Shown in pieces: positions 8,405 through 18,102 of a stretch of 64,000 bases of DNA. The stretch is from Dyella thiooxydans (GTDB taxonomy: Bacteria > Pseudomonadota > Gammaproteobacteria > Xanthomonadales > Rhodanobacteraceae), in the NCBI RefSeq assembly GCF_001641285.1, contig NZ_CP014841.1, positions 1,860,001-1,924,000 of the forward strand, written 5' to 3'. Made by a program: the position numbers and the translations under genes. A model generated the notes under the pieces. The model saw only the letters and a list, made by a program, of their open reading frames with translations, made no database searches and had not been told where the DNA came from. Position 1 is the first letter of the stretch. Each line of letters opens with the position of its first letter.

Positions 8405-10638
8405 CACAGGGTCCCCAGCAAGGAATACAGGTTCTGCAGCAGCGCCGCGGCATCGGCCGCCCAGCGCCGCGAGGCGGCGCCGTTGGCCTTGGTGGCATAG
8501 CTGTCGTTGAGCTTGTCGGCATCCAGGTAAACGGTGTGCTGCGGATCGAGTTCGGCCGAGACCACCCTAGTCGGCTTGGTCACCACGAACCGGGCCCAGC
8601 GCCGCTGGTCATTCCACGCGATGTCCTCGTGTCCTCCATCGGCATAGTTCAGTCGCAGCGTCTGCGGTGCCGACGCACCGTAGCGACGCACGGTCACGAT
8701 GCTGCGCCAGGGATAAGGACCCTGCCCGTCCTTCGCCTCCGGATGCTGCTTCTTCCAGTCGGTCAGCTGTCGGTCGACCGTTTCGTCGCGGGCAGAGGCA
8801 TCGTCCTCCGTACGCTTGCCGTCCTTCACGAAAGTGCCGGCCAGCGGCTCCACCCGTTCGGTGTCGATCGAGGTGACGGCGTCATCGACCCAGGCGGTGC
8901 CGTAGACGGTCTGGTCGAAGACCTGGTTCACGATCTCCGGCTTGCCGGAAACATCGATCAACGCAGCGCGCAGGTCGGCCACCGACGGGTGCCTGTAGCG
9001 CCAGCGCTTGTAGTACTCGCGGAACGCCTTCTCCATCACCGGCCTGCCGAGCCGCTCCTCCAGGTCGTGCATGGCGGTCGCCGTGCGCGAATACACGCTG
9101 CCGTAGCTCGAGGAGGAAAGACGATCCCAGGCGTTCTCGCCGATCGGGTCGGGCGGCTGACGAAGTCCGGCGGTGAGCCGCTCCATGGTGAAGCCGTCCA
9201 TCTTCGGCACGATCCCCAGCCGCTTCATCAGCGGCGAGGCCAGGTCCAGCTCCTGCCCACGCTCTCGCAGCATGCGCTGGTCCCAGTACTCGTTCAGGCC
9301 CTCGTCGAGCATCGGCTCCTCGAACTCGTTGGAGGCCAGGATCCCGTAGAAATAGCCGTGACCGAACTCGTGGATCGTCACGAAATCCAGCAGTCCCTGG
9401 GTGAGCGTGCCCGGCTCGACCTCCTTGTAGCCCTCGGCGGTGAAGAAAGTCGGGTACTCCATGCCGCCGGCCTCGCCGGCGTTATAGGGCGGCACGACGG
9501 CCGTCAGCGTCTTGTAGGGGTAAGCGCCCAGCGTCTTCGAGAAATAGCCCAGCGAGTCGATGCTGGCCTTCAGCACCGGCCTGGCGCTGGCCACGTACTC
9601 GGGCGGGTAGATCACCCGCACCGCCACCTTCGGGCTGCCCGGCCCCTCGTAGGCGCCGTCCAGCGTCTGATACCCCTTGGCGGCGACCCAGGCGAAATCG
9701 TGCACGTCGCCCTGCACGTAGTGGTAGGTGGTCTTGCCGTCGGCGGTCTGCGGCTGGCCCTCAAGCTGGCCGACCGCACCGACGGTGTAATCCGAAGGCA
9801 CCGTCAGCCGGACGTCATAGAGGCCGAAGTCGGCATAGAACTCGCTGTTGAAATGGAACTCGTGGCAGTTCCAGCGGACCTGGGTGGCACCCCGCTCGCC
9901 CGGCAGTTCCAGCACGCCGATCTTCGGAAACCACTGCCCCACCAGGTTGAAATCGCCGAACCAGCCGGTGCGCTCGACCACCCGCGGCAACTGGCTGAGG
10001 AAGTCGATGTCCAGGGTCAGCGTACCGCCCGCCGGCACCGGCTGGGCCAGGTCCACCCGGACCACAGTGTGGTCGGTCGCCGGACCGCCGTCCGGATGCA
10101 CGAAGGCCCACTTCAGGTCGGTATCGGCCTGGCGCACGCTGCTCAGGTCGATCCAGCCCCACTGCCCCTTCTTCAGACTGGCGTTGCCGCGCGAGCTGCC
10201 GTGCGCAGTGAGCACCTCGCGCTCGGTGAAGAAGGTGCTGCCCTCATTGGCGAACGCGTTGAGGTACAGGTGCATGTAGATGCTGCGCACCTCGCGGTCG
10301 CTGCGGTTGCGCCACTGCAACTGCTCCTTGCCGTGTACCGCATGTTTCGCGGCATCCAGCTCGGCGTCGATGTGGTAGCTGACCACGCGGTCGGAGAGCG
10401 TCGGCTCGTTGCCGGTGCGCTCGCCTCCCCAGGCGTTCGGCCCACTCGGCGTACTGATTGCGGCGGCATCCGGAGAGGCCAGCGGGATCGGCACGTATGG
10501 CGCGGTGGAGGAAGCCGTCGCTGCGGGTATGTCGGCCGCAGGCGCCGTCGGCGCGGTCTGGCGGGCCAGTGCCCCAAACGGGCATGCCAGGACAAACAGG
10601 ACGGGCAACCACCCGCCGGATCGGAACGAAGACCGCAT
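8404..10638 (-). CDS. Exported M1 family metallopeptidase
   Basis: A 744-residue protein with a signal peptide (cleavage near ALA-RQ, residue 26) and a gluzincin domain: a GGMEYP exopeptidase-like loop, the zinc motif His423-Glu-Phe-Gly-His427 and the third ligand Glu446 in DEGLNEY, with the spacing expected for family M1. The N-terminal beta-sandwich and C-terminal helical parts are also present. It probably trims peptides in the periplasm. ATG 10638 has a strong GGGGGAG ribosome site. It is coupled to the downstream membrane protein and divergent from the response regulator. Confidence 0.9.
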   Translation of the reverse strand: MRSSFRSGGWLPVLFVLACPFGALARQTAPTAPAADIPAATASSTAPYVPIPLASPDAAAISTPSGPNAWGGERTGNEPTLSDRVVSYHIDAELDAAKHAVHGKEQLQWRNRSDREVRSIYMHLYLNAFANEGSTFFTEREVLTAHGSSRGNASLKKGQWGWIDLSSVRQADTDLKWAFVHPDGGPATDHTVVRVDLAQPVPAGGTLTLDIDFLSQLPRVVERTGWFGDFNLVGQWFPKIGVLELPGERGATQVRWNCHEFHFNSEFYADFGLYDVRLTVPSDYTVGAVGQLEGQPQTADGKTTYHYVQGDVHDFAWVAAKGYQTLDGAYEGPGSPKVAVRVIYPPEYVASARPVLKASIDSLGYFSKTLGAYPYKTLTAVVPPYNAGEAGGMEYPTFFTAEGYKEVEPGTLTQGLLDFVTIHEFGHGYFYGILASNEFEEPMLDEGLNEYWDQRMLRERGQELDLASPLMKRLGIVPKMDGFTMERLTAGLRQPPDPIGENAWDRLSSSSYGSVYSRTATAMHDLEERLGRPVMEKAFREYYKRWRYRHPSVADLRAALIDVSGKPEIVNQVFDQTVYGTAWVDDAVTSIDTERVEPLAGTFVKDGKRTEDDASARDETVDRQLTDWKKQHPEAKDGQGPYPWRSIVTVRRYGASAPQTLRLNYADGGHEDIAWNDQRRWARFVVTKPTRVVSAELDPQHTVYLDADKLNDSYATKANGAASRRWAADAAALLQNLYSLLGTL

Positions 10639-10811
10639 GACTCCCCCTGTGGTACGGCAACGCCCCAGACTGGAACAATCAGGCGGCGGCGGCAAGACTG
10701 GGCGCGACGTGTCGCCTTTCCGGGGGTGCGCAGGGCATCATGTACGACTGCAACTACCGGCGGTGGACATTGTCGTAGCCCGCGCCGACTGTCCCCGCCC
10801 CAAGGTGTCCC

Positions 10812-11486
10812 ATGCGCATCCTGATCGCCGAAGACGACCCTGCCATCGCCGCTGCCATCACCGATGCGCTGCGCCAGGGGGGGCATGCCGTCGATCACGT
10901 GGCCAACGGGGCGCAGGCGGATATCGCGCTGCGCGACGGCGCCCACGACCTGCTGGTGCTCGACCTGGGCCTGCCGGGCCTCGACGGCAGTGAGGTGCTG
11001 CATCGCCTGCGCCAGCGTGGCTCCGGCGTTCCGGTACTGGTGATCACGGCCCGGGAGGGCCTCAACGAGCGCGTGCGCGTGCTCGACCTCGGCGCCGACG
11101 ACTACCTGGTGAAGCCCTTCGCCCTGGCCGAGTTCGAGGCCCGCGTGCGCGCCCTGCTGCGTCGCTCGGCGAGCAAGGGCAGCACCGAGGTCCGTATCGG
11201 ACGGCTGCGCCTGGACCTGCCCGGCCATCGTGCCTGGATCGACGATTCGCCGCTGGAGCTGACCGCGCGCGAGTTCGGCCTGATCGAGGCGCTGGCCAGC
11301 CGTCCGGACCGCATCACCAACCGCGCCCAGCTGGTCGAGGCGCTGTGCAACTGGGACCAGGACCTCACCGACAACGGGCTGGACATCGCCATCCATCGCC
11401 TGCGCCGCAAGCTGCACGGCAGCGGCGCCAATGTGCGCACGGTGCGCGGCCTCGGCTATCTGCTCGAGGAAACGGCCGATGAGTGA
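10812..11486 (+). CDS. OmpR-family response regulator (QseB/PmrA/TctD type)
   Basis: A 224-residue two-component regulator. The receiver domain has the acidic pocket (EDD at 7-9), phospho-acceptor Asp51 in LLVLDLGLPG, a conserved Thr/Ser at VITARE and Lys in YLVKPF. The C-terminal winged helix carries LTAREFGLIEALASRP and the recognition helix LDIAIHRLRRKL. It overlaps the sensor kinase by 8 bp. This subfamily binds direct half-sites spaced 11 bp; such an array occurs at 20078-20121. Confidence 0.92.
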   Translation: MRILIAEDDPAIAAAITDALRQGGHAVDHVANGAQADIALRDGAHDLLVLDLGLPGLDGSEVLHRLRQRGSGVPVLVITAREGLNERVRVLDLGADDYLVKPFALAEFEARVRALLRRSASKGSTEVRIGRLRLDLPGHRAWIDDSPLELTAREFGLIEALASRPDRITNRAQLVEALCNWDQDLTDNGLDIAIHRLRRKLHGSGANVRTVRGLGYLLEETADE

Positions 11487-12873
11487 GGCCTCCGGCCAGC
11501 GCCGCCCCAGCCTGCGGCGCCGGCTGCTGTTCATCCTGCTGTTGCCGATGCTGTTGCTGCTGGTCATCGACGCGGTGATCACCTATGGCGTGGCGCTCAA
11601 CTACTCCAACCGCGTGCACGACGCGGATCTGGCCAACGACGTGCGCACGCTGGCGCAGATGTTCCGCTCCGGCGAGGTCTCCAGCGACCTGCCGCAGGAG
11701 GCTCGTTTCCTCATCGAATACGAGCCGGACGGCCACAACTACTACAACGTCCGCTCCAGCAAGCGCGGGCTGCTGGGCGGCAACGGCGACTTCGAGCAGC
11801 CGCCGCCGCCGGCGGCCGACGCCAGCCCGGAACTGTTCTACTCCCGCCTCGCCGGACGCCCCCTGCGCGGCGCGGCACTGAGCCTGCGCTCGCCTACTGA
11901 TCCCTCCGACGTGCTCACGGTGACCATCGCCGAGACCCTGCGCGACCGCCAGCACCGTGCACGGCAGATCCTGCTGCTGGCCATTCCGCTGCAGACCTTC
12001 CTGATCCTCAGCGTGCTGTCGCTGGTCTGGCTGGGTGTGACGCGCGGACTGCGCATCCTGCATCCGCTGACCCGGCGCCTGGCAATGCGTGAACACGAGC
12101 TGGAGCCGATCACCGGGGCCGACGTCCCGGTGGAGATCCTGCCGCTCACCCGCACCATCGACGGCCTGTTCGAGCGCTTGCGCACGGTGCTGTCGCTGCA
12201 GGAGCGCTTCATCGCCGATGCCGCGCACCAGTTGCGCACGCCGCTGGCCGGGCTGCGCCTGCATGTCGACCGCGCCCGCGGCAGCAGCGACCCCGCGGTG
12301 GTGCGCGATGCGCTGGAGCACATCGAACAGCTGACCGAGCGCACCGCCCGCACCTCGACCCAACTGCTCGCGCTGACCCGTGCGCAGAGCCCGTGGAAGG
12401 AGCGCTCGACCACCGGCGACGTCGACCTCGCCAAACTGGTGCCCAGGGCCGTCGAAATGCGCATCCCCGAGGCGCTGCGAGCGGGGATCGACCTGGGCTA
12501 CCAGGGCCCCGACCATCCGGCAGTGATCCACGGCGATGCTGCCGCGCTGCAGGAACTGCTGGACAACCTGATCGACAATATCCTGCGCTATGCCGGCGAG
12601 GGTGCGCGGGCCACCGTGAGCGTGCTGCCCTTGCCCGACCAGGGGGTGCTGCTGCAGGTGGAGGATTCCGGCCCCGGCGTCCCCCCGGAAGCGCTCGAGC
12701 GCCTCGGCGAGCGCTTCTTTCGGGTGGCGGGCACCCAGGCATCGGGCACCGGCCTGGGCCTGGCGATCGTGCAGCAGATCGCCCAGCAGCATGATGCGCG
12801 CCTCGGTTTTGGCGCGGCCGTCGGTGGCGGACTGAGGATCGGCCTGCAGTTCCCGTCGGCATCGAAAAGTTGA
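11479..12873 (+). CDS. Two-component sensor histidine kinase
   Basis: A 464-residue inner-membrane kinase: a transmembrane helix at about 15-40, a ~130-residue periplasmic domain of the 2CSK_N type, a second helix near 160-185, a HAMP-like linker, the HisKA helix with phospho-acceptor His250 in DAAHQLRTPLAG, and a HATPase_c domain (N box LLDNLIDNILRYA, G1 DSGPGV, G2 TGLGLAI). It is the cognate partner of the overlapping response regulator. The signal is unknown; family relatives sense carboxylates or metal/cation stress. Confidence 0.9.
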   Translation: MSEASGQRRPSLRRRLLFILLLPMLLLLVIDAVITYGVALNYSNRVHDADLANDVRTLAQMFRSGEVSSDLPQEARFLIEYEPDGHNYYNVRSSKRGLLGGNGDFEQPPPPAADASPELFYSRLAGRPLRGAALSLRSPTDPSDVLTVTIAETLRDRQHRARQILLLAIPLQTFLILSVLSLVWLGVTRGLRILHPLTRRLAMREHELEPITGADVPVEILPLTRTIDGLFERLRTVLSLQERFIADAAHQLRTPLAGLRLHVDRARGSSDPAVVRDALEHIEQLTERTARTSTQLLALTRAQSPWKERSTTGDVDLAKLVPRAVEMRIPEALRAGIDLGYQGPDHPAVIHGDAAALQELLDNLIDNILRYAGEGARATVSVLPLPDQGVLLQVEDSGPGVPPEALERLGERFFRVAGTQASGTGLGLAIVQQIAQQHDARLGFGAAVGGGLRIGLQFPSASKS

Positions 12874-13001
12874 TGAAACCCATATCGTGGAATCTTTCGC
12901 AATGACCCGCCCAGCGCTCCTCCCCGCCACGTTTTCCCCATTCTGCTGCGCCTCCGGCCCGGACCGGGCAAGCTCCCGGGTCGACACGATCCGGCGCTGA
13001 C

Positions 13002-14414
13002 ATGCGCTTCACCCATCGGTTTGCGCGCGCCACCCTGGCCGTTTCGATCGGCCTGCTGGCGGGCTGTGCCGGTATCGCCATGCCGAAGCTGGACGCGCCA
13101 GTCCCGGCTCGCTGGAACCACTCCGTGCCGCAGGCCTCGGCAATGCCGGTGGACCTGCGCGGCTGGTGGCGGGCCTTCCATGATCCCGCGCTCGACGCCC
13201 TGGTCGACACCGCGCTACGGGACAACCTGCAGGCGGCCGAGGCCACCGAGCGGCTGCTCGCCTCGCGCGAGCGCTTCCGCAGCGCCCGGGTCCAGTATCT
13301 GCCGCGCCTGCGCGCCAAGACCGAGGACGCGATCGATCCGGATGCCAGCGCCTCGTTCTTCGTCGCCGGCTTCGACGCCACCTGGGAACTGAACCTGTTC
13401 GGCCGCGGCACCGCGACGAACCGCCAGGCGAGCGGCGCCGTGGATGCCAGCGCGGCCGAGTTGCAGCGGATCCGGGTCAGCCTGGTCGGCGAGGTCGTGC
13501 GCGACTGGCTCGAGCTGCGCGCCGCCCAGCAGCGCGAGGCGACGCTCGATGCCATGCGCGACCTGCGCCGGCGCCTGTTGCAGCAGGCGCAGGTGCGCGT
13601 CCGGCTGCGGCTGGCCGCCCCGCAGGCCGAGGCCCAGGCCGAGGCGGACCTGGCCCAGGCCGAGGCCGCGCTGGCCGAGCCGCGTGGCGAGATCGACCAC
13701 CTGTCCCAGCAACTGGCGGTGCTGCTGGGCCGCAATGAACCCGATCCCGCGTGGCTGAAGCCGGCGCCGGTGCCCTCGCTGGGCGAGCTTCGCATCGACC
13801 AGGCTCCGGCCGACCTGCTGCGCACGCGCCCGGAAATCGCCCGCGCCGAGGCCGAGGTGGTCCGGGCCGCCGGAGACGCCGGCATCGCCCGCGCCGACCT
13901 GTTGCCGCGGCTCGGACTGGGCGGCTCGCTGGTGTGGTCGACCAACCTCACCACCCACCGCCGCACCAGCGACAACGCCCTGCTCTCGGCCGGCCCGGCG
14001 ATCGATATCCCGCTGTTCGACTGGGGTGCGCGCGAGGCCGAACTGCGCGCCAGCAAGCACGACCTGAAGGCAAGCGTGTATGCCTACCGCCAGGCGGTGC
14101 TCGAGGGCGTGGCCGAGGTGGAAACCTCGCTCGGTCAGCTCGAGCTCGAGCGCGAACGGCAGGCGGCCAGCGCGCGGGCGCACGCGGCACTGGCCCGTGC
14201 CGAGCAGGCCTCCGCCACTCGCGTGCAACTGCATCTGGCCGCGCCCGCCGAACAGATCGACAGCCAACTGGCGCTGGCACAGGCGTCGTTGGCGCTGGCC
14301 GAGGCGACCGCCGCACGCGACCTGGCCTTCGTGCGCCTGTACAAGGCGCTCGGCGGCGCGCCGCTGCCGGACGACGCGACGCCTGCCGCCGCCGATGGCA
14401 AGGAGCCGCGCTGA
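13002..14414 (+). CDS. TolC/NodT-family outer-membrane efflux lipoprotein
   Basis: A 470-residue outer-membrane factor. The signal peptide ends in a lipobox (LLAGC, acylated Cys near residue 24), and two repeated coiled-coil OEP domains follow, typical of TolC-type trimeric channels. It starts a plus-strand operon; its TGA overlaps the ATG of the ABC permease (TGATG). It should form the exit duct for the ABC exporter encoded by the next three genes. The 128-bp gap behind the sensor kinase could hold a promoter. Confidence 0.9.
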   Translation: MRFTHRFARATLAVSIGLLAGCAGIAMPKLDAPVPARWNHSVPQASAMPVDLRGWWRAFHDPALDALVDTALRDNLQAAEATERLLASRERFRSARVQYLPRLRAKTEDAIDPDASASFFVAGFDATWELNLFGRGTATNRQASGAVDASAAELQRIRVSLVGEVVRDWLELRAAQQREATLDAMRDLRRRLLQQAQVRVRLRLAAPQAEAQAEADLAQAEAALAEPRGEIDHLSQQLAVLLGRNEPDPAWLKPAPVPSLGELRIDQAPADLLRTRPEIARAEAEVVRAAGDAGIARADLLPRLGLGGSLVWSTNLTTHRRTSDNALLSAGPAIDIPLFDWGAREAELRASKHDLKASVYAYRQAVLEGVAEVETSLGQLELERERQAASARAHAALARAEQASATRVQLHLAAPAEQIDSQLALAQASLALAEATAARDLAFVRLYKALGGAPLPDDATPAAADGKEPR

Positions 14415-15547
14415 TGGTCGCGCTGGCCCGCAAGACACTGATCTACGAGTGGCGGCGATTCCTGCCGGCGATCCTCGCCGTCGGCTTCGCCGGCCTGCTG
14501 CAGCTGCTGCAGGCAGCGCTGGTACTGGGCATCTTTTCCAGCGCCAGCGTGTACATCACCGGCTCCAGCGCCGACCTGTGGATCGGCTACCCCGGCACGC
14601 AGAGCGTGAGTCTGGGCCGGCCGATCGACCCGGACGTGGAAATGCGCCTGCGGATGGATCCGGCGGTGGCCCAGGTCGAACCCTTCTACTGGGTCGACGC
14701 CGACTGGCGCGGCGCCCATGACACCGGCGGCGAGTCGGTCTACGTCACCGGCATCGACACCCGCGCCGACGGGATGATGTTCTCGCAGGCCCTGCCACCG
14801 GCGCTGCGCGCCCGGCTGGCCGAACCCGATGCGGTGATCGTGGACCGCGCCGACCTCGACAAGCTGGGCGTGGCGGTCGGCGACACCGCGGTGATCAACG
14901 GCCACCGCGTGCGCGTGGTCGGCGTCAGCAGCGGGTTGCGTGCACTCGGCGGCGTCAACGTGGTGACCTCGCTGGACACCGCGCGCCAGCTCGACAACGA
15001 CCCCACCGACCTCGGCCGCCCCACTTACCTGGTGGCCCGCCTGCGCGATCCGGCACAGGCCGACGCGGTGGCCGCGCGCCTGCGCGGCGACAGGGGTTTC
15101 GGCCCCTACGATGTGTGGACCGCGCGCAGCTTCGCGCGCCGCTCGGTGCTGTACTGGATGCTCGACACCGGTGCGGGCGCCGGCGTGGTGTTCCTGGCCG
15201 GCATCGTGTTCCTGGTCGGTGCGGTGATCACCAGCCAGACCCTGATGGCCGCGGTGGCCGGCTCGGTGCGCGAGTACGCCACCCTCAACGCGCTCGGCGT
15301 CGGCGTCGGCAACCTCCGCTGGGTGGTGCTGGAGCAGGCGTTCTGGGTCGGCGCGATCGGCCTGCTCGGCGCCACCGTGCTCGGCTTCCTGCTACTGGTG
15401 GCCGCGCGCAGCCAGGACGTGCCGGTGGTGCTGAACTTCCCGATCACCCTGCTGTGCGTGGTGCTGGCGATGGCCCTGGCCGCCGTCTCCGGCCTGGTGG
15501 CGATGCGCAGCCTGCGCCGCGCCGACCCGGCGAGTCTGCTGCGATGA
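14414..15547 (+). CDS. ABC exporter permease (DevC/FtsX-MacB type)
   Basis: A 377-residue permease with one N-terminal transmembrane helix (about 17-38), a large periplasmic domain (about 40-260, with LWIGYPGTQSVSLGRP), and three C-terminal helices (GVVFLAGIVFLVGAVITSQTLM, a second near IGLLGATVLGFLLLVAA, a third near ITLLCVVLAMALAAV). This topology is that of MacB/FtsX permeases. The pairing with a separate ATPase and HlyD protein is DevBCA-like; cyanobacterial DevBCA with TolC exports heterocyst glycolipids. Both neighbours overlap its ends. Confidence 0.88.
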   Translation: MVALARKTLIYEWRRFLPAILAVGFAGLLQLLQAALVLGIFSSASVYITGSSADLWIGYPGTQSVSLGRPIDPDVEMRLRMDPAVAQVEPFYWVDADWRGAHDTGGESVYVTGIDTRADGMMFSQALPPALRARLAEPDAVIVDRADLDKLGVAVGDTAVINGHRVRVVGVSSGLRALGGVNVVTSLDTARQLDNDPTDLGRPTYLVARLRDPAQADAVAARLRGDRGFGPYDVWTARSFARRSVLYWMLDTGAGAGVVFLAGIVFLVGAVITSQTLMAAVAGSVREYATLNALGVGVGNLRWVVLEQAFWVGAIGLLGATVLGFLLLVAARSQDVPVVLNFPITLLCVVLAMALAAVSGLVAMRSLRRADPASLLR

Positions 15548-16302
15548 ACCGTCCCGCCCCCGTGACCGCCACCGCCCCCGCCGGCCCGGCCCTGCGCGCC
15601 GAAGGCATCGCCAAGGCCTTCGTCTCCGGCAAGGTGCGCACCCAGGTGCTGGACGGCCTCTCGCTGTCGATCGAGGCCGGCGAGCTGACCCTGATCTCCG
15701 GACCGTCCGGCTGCGGCAAGAGCACGCTGCTGGCGATCCTCAGCGGCCTGCAGAAGGTCGACGCCGGCCGCGTGATCGCGCTGGGCAGCGAGCTGGGCGG
15801 GCTGGACAGCCGCGCGCTGGAGCGCTTCCGCCTGCTGCACACCGGCTTCGTCTTCCAGGGTTTCAACCTGTTCCCCGCGCTCACCGGGCTGGAACAGGTG
15901 GAACTGCCGCTGCACTACCTGGGCCTGTCCAGCCGGCAGGCGCGCGAGCGCGCCACCCAGTCGCTGGACGAGGTCGGAATGACCCCGCGCATGCACCTGC
16001 GCCCCAGCGAGCTGTCCGGCGGCGAGAAGCAGCGCGTGGCGATCGCCCGCGCGCTGGCCAAGCAGCCCGAACTGCTGTTCGCCGACGAACCGACCAGCGC
16101 GCTGGACGCCGCCAACGGCCAGACCATCATCGACATCCTCCACCGGATCGCCCGCACCCACGGCACCACCGTGCTGTGCGTGAGCCATGATCCCCGCCTG
16201 ATCCGTCACGCCGACCGCGTGCTGTCGATGGAGGATGGCCGCATCCTCAGCGACCGCCGCCCCGCGCCGCCGGCCGCGACGCCCGAAGGAACCGCGCCAT
16301 GA
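15544..16302 (+). CDS. ABC exporter ATP-binding protein (DevA/LolD-like)
   Basis: A 252-residue ATPase with Walker A (GPSGCGKST), Q-loop (FVFQGFNLF), signature (LSGGEKQRVAIARAL), Walker B (LLFADEPTSALD) and H-loop (CVSHDPRL). It belongs to the MacB/LolD/DevA group that drives mechanotransmission-type exporters. It overlaps the permease before it and the HlyD gene after it by ATGA, so the three subunits are made together. Confidence 0.92.
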   Translation: MNRPAPVTATAPAGPALRAEGIAKAFVSGKVRTQVLDGLSLSIEAGELTLISGPSGCGKSTLLAILSGLQKVDAGRVIALGSELGGLDSRALERFRLLHTGFVFQGFNLFPALTGLEQVELPLHYLGLSSRQARERATQSLDEVGMTPRMHLRPSELSGGEKQRVAIARALAKQPELLFADEPTSALDAANGQTIIDILHRIARTHGTTVLCVSHDPRLIRHADRVLSMEDGRILSDRRPAPPAATPEGTAP

Positions 16303-17213
16303 AACCGCTGCGCCTCACCCTGCTCGTTCCCCTGTTGCTGGCGGCCGCCGGCTGCTCGCACGAGACCCCGCCGACGCCCGCCAGCGTCGCTCCCACCTAT
16401 GCCGCCGTCGCCCGCGGCCGCATCGACGTCGAGGGCGGCTTGCTCAAGCTCGACGTGGCGCGCGAGGGCACCCTGACCGCGGTCGACGTCCACGAGGGCG
16501 ACCGCGTGGCCAGGGGGCAGGTGCTGGCGACGCTGGACCCGGAGCCGGCCCGCCTGCAGCTGGAGGCAGCCGAGGCCGCACTGGCGCAGGCGAAGGCCCA
16601 GCGCGAGCTGATCGACGGCAAGCTGAAGACCAGCCAGGTCCAGGCCAAACGGCTGGCCGAAGCGGCCCAGGCCGGCGCCGGCGATGGCCAGAGCGCCGAT
16701 GCCGCCGCGGCCGCCGTGCAGTCGCTGGTGGCCGAGCGCGCGGGCGCCGACGCGGCGGTGGCGATGGCCACCCAGAAGCGCGACGCGGCCCGCTACGAGC
16801 TGGGCCTGCGGACCCTGCGGGCACCGCTGGCGGCCCAGGTGGTCAAGGTCACCGCGCAGTCCGGCGCCAGCGTCTCGCCCGCCTCCGGCGCCCTGTTCAC
16901 CCTGCTGCCGCTGACCCCGCCGATCGTGCGGGCGGAACTGAGCGAATCCTACGTCGACGCGGTGAAGGTCGGCATGGCGGCCACCGTCAGCACCGACGGC
17001 AGCGGTGCGGACCGCAGCTGGCCGGCCCACGTGCTGCGCATCGGCCGAGTGGTCGGCCCCTCGACGCTGGAGGACGATCCGCAGCAGCGGGCCAATCTGC
17101 GCACCGTGAACTGCGTCCTGGCCTTCGACCAGCCGCCGCCCGACGATGTGCGGGTGGGCCAGCGGGTGCTGGTCCGTTTCGGCCAACCGTCCAACCCCGC
17201 GAAAGTCCACTGA
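16299..17213 (+). CDS. HlyD-family periplasmic adaptor lipoprotein (DevB-like)
   Basis: A 304-residue membrane-fusion protein. The signal peptide ends in AAAGC (lipobox), followed by a lipoyl half-motif (DVHEGDRVARGQVLATLD), a long alpha-helical hairpin of Ala/Gln/Glu-rich sequence (about 85-165), the second lipoyl half (TLRAPLAAQVVKVTAQSGASV) and a beta-barrel domain. It would link the ABC permease to the outer-membrane channel encoded upstream. Overlap with the ATPase gene is ATGA. Confidence 0.9.
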   Translation: MKPLRLTLLVPLLLAAAGCSHETPPTPASVAPTYAAVARGRIDVEGGLLKLDVAREGTLTAVDVHEGDRVARGQVLATLDPEPARLQLEAAEAALAQAKAQRELIDGKLKTSQVQAKRLAEAAQAGAGDGQSADAAAAAVQSLVAERAGADAAVAMATQKRDAARYELGLRTLRAPLAAQVVKVTAQSGASVSPASGALFTLLPLTPPIVRAELSESYVDAVKVGMAATVSTDGSGADRSWPAHVLRIGRVVGPSTLEDDPQQRANLRTVNCVLAFDQPPPDDVRVGQRVLVRFGQPSNPAKVH

Positions 17214-17257
17214 AAAGCGCACCCGGCAGGCTGTCAGCCCATGCGCAGGAATACCCC

Positions 17258-18094
17258 GTGATCCGACCGACCGATTTTCTCCTCGAAGGCGACCGCCGCG
17301 GCGTGCTGCTGATCCACGGCCTGACCGGCACGCCGATGGAGATGCGCCTGCTCGCCAAGGGCCTGAACAACGCCGGCTTCACCGTCTACGGCATGCAGCT
17401 GGCCGGCCACTGCGGCGATATCGACGACCTGCTCGCCACCGGCTGGCGGGACTGGTACGCCAGTGTGGAGGCCGCCGCCGACAAGCTGCTGGAGCGGGTC
17501 GACCACCTGTTCGTCGGCGGCCTGTCGATGGGCGCCCTGCTCTCGCTCAAGCTCGCCGCCGAGCGGCCGCGGCAGGTCGCCGGAGTCGGCGTATACGGCG
17601 CCACCTTCCGCTACGACGGCTGGAGCATCCCGTGGACGGCGAAGCTGTCGTTTCTGTTGCCGCTGGTGAAGAAGCTCGGCCTGGGCCGCCACCGCATGTT
17701 CGAGGAGCAGCCCCCCTACGGCCTGCGCGACGAGCGCCTGCGCAACCAGGTCGCCGCGGCGATGCGCTCGGGCGACAGCACCGTGGCCGGCCTGCTCGGC
17801 AATCCCTGGCACTCGCTGGCCGACCTGTACCAGCTGTCCAACCACGTGCGCGGCCTGCTGCCGAAGGTGACCTCGCCCTGCCTGGTCGCCCACGCCAGCG
17901 AGGACGACGTGGCCAGTGTGCGCAATGCCGAGGCCGTGCTGCGCGGCGTGAATGCGCCGACCGAGCTGCTGCTGCTGGACGACAGCTACCACATGATCAC
18001 CATCGACAAGGAGCGCCGCACGCTGATCGAGCGGTCCGCGCGTTTCTTCGACGCCATCGTGGCCGGCCGCGACGCCGTCGCGGCGGCGGCCTGA
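17258..18094 (+). CDS. Alpha/beta hydrolase (carboxylesterase-like)
   Basis: A 278-residue cytosolic hydrolase: oxyanion loop LLIHGLTGTPMEM, nucleophile Ser in GGLSMGALL, acid residue near ASEDDVAS and catalytic His in DDSYHMITID. The fold and length match bacterial carboxylesterase/thioesterase-like enzymes. The start is a GTG at 17258 with an AGGA site 7 bp before; no in-frame ATG fits. It lies between exporter genes and EamA/aminotransferase genes, so it may release or deacylate an intermediate of the same pathway (inference). Confidence 0.85.
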   Translation: MIRPTDFLLEGDRRGVLLIHGLTGTPMEMRLLAKGLNNAGFTVYGMQLAGHCGDIDDLLATGWRDWYASVEAAADKLLERVDHLFVGGLSMGALLSLKLAAERPRQVAGVGVYGATFRYDGWSIPWTAKLSFLLPLVKKLGLGRHRMFEEQPPYGLRDERLRNQVAAAMRSGDSTVAGLLGNPWHSLADLYQLSNHVRGLLPKVTSPCLVAHASEDDVASVRNAEAVLRGVNAPTELLLLDDSYHMITIDKERRTLIERSARFFDAIVAGRDAVAAAA

Positions 18095-18102
18095 GGTCGG
18101 CC

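Noticed and set aside
7918-10824. 968-codon plus-strand frame
   Set aside because: Antisense to the M1 peptidase and membrane protein, with no domain and Arg/His-rich shadow composition.
13002-16302. Reading the exporter as a MacAB-type macrolide efflux pump
   Set aside because: The ATPase and permease are separate proteins and the permease and HlyD are encoded with biosynthesis-like genes, so DevBCA-like is a better fit; a drug-efflux role is not excluded.
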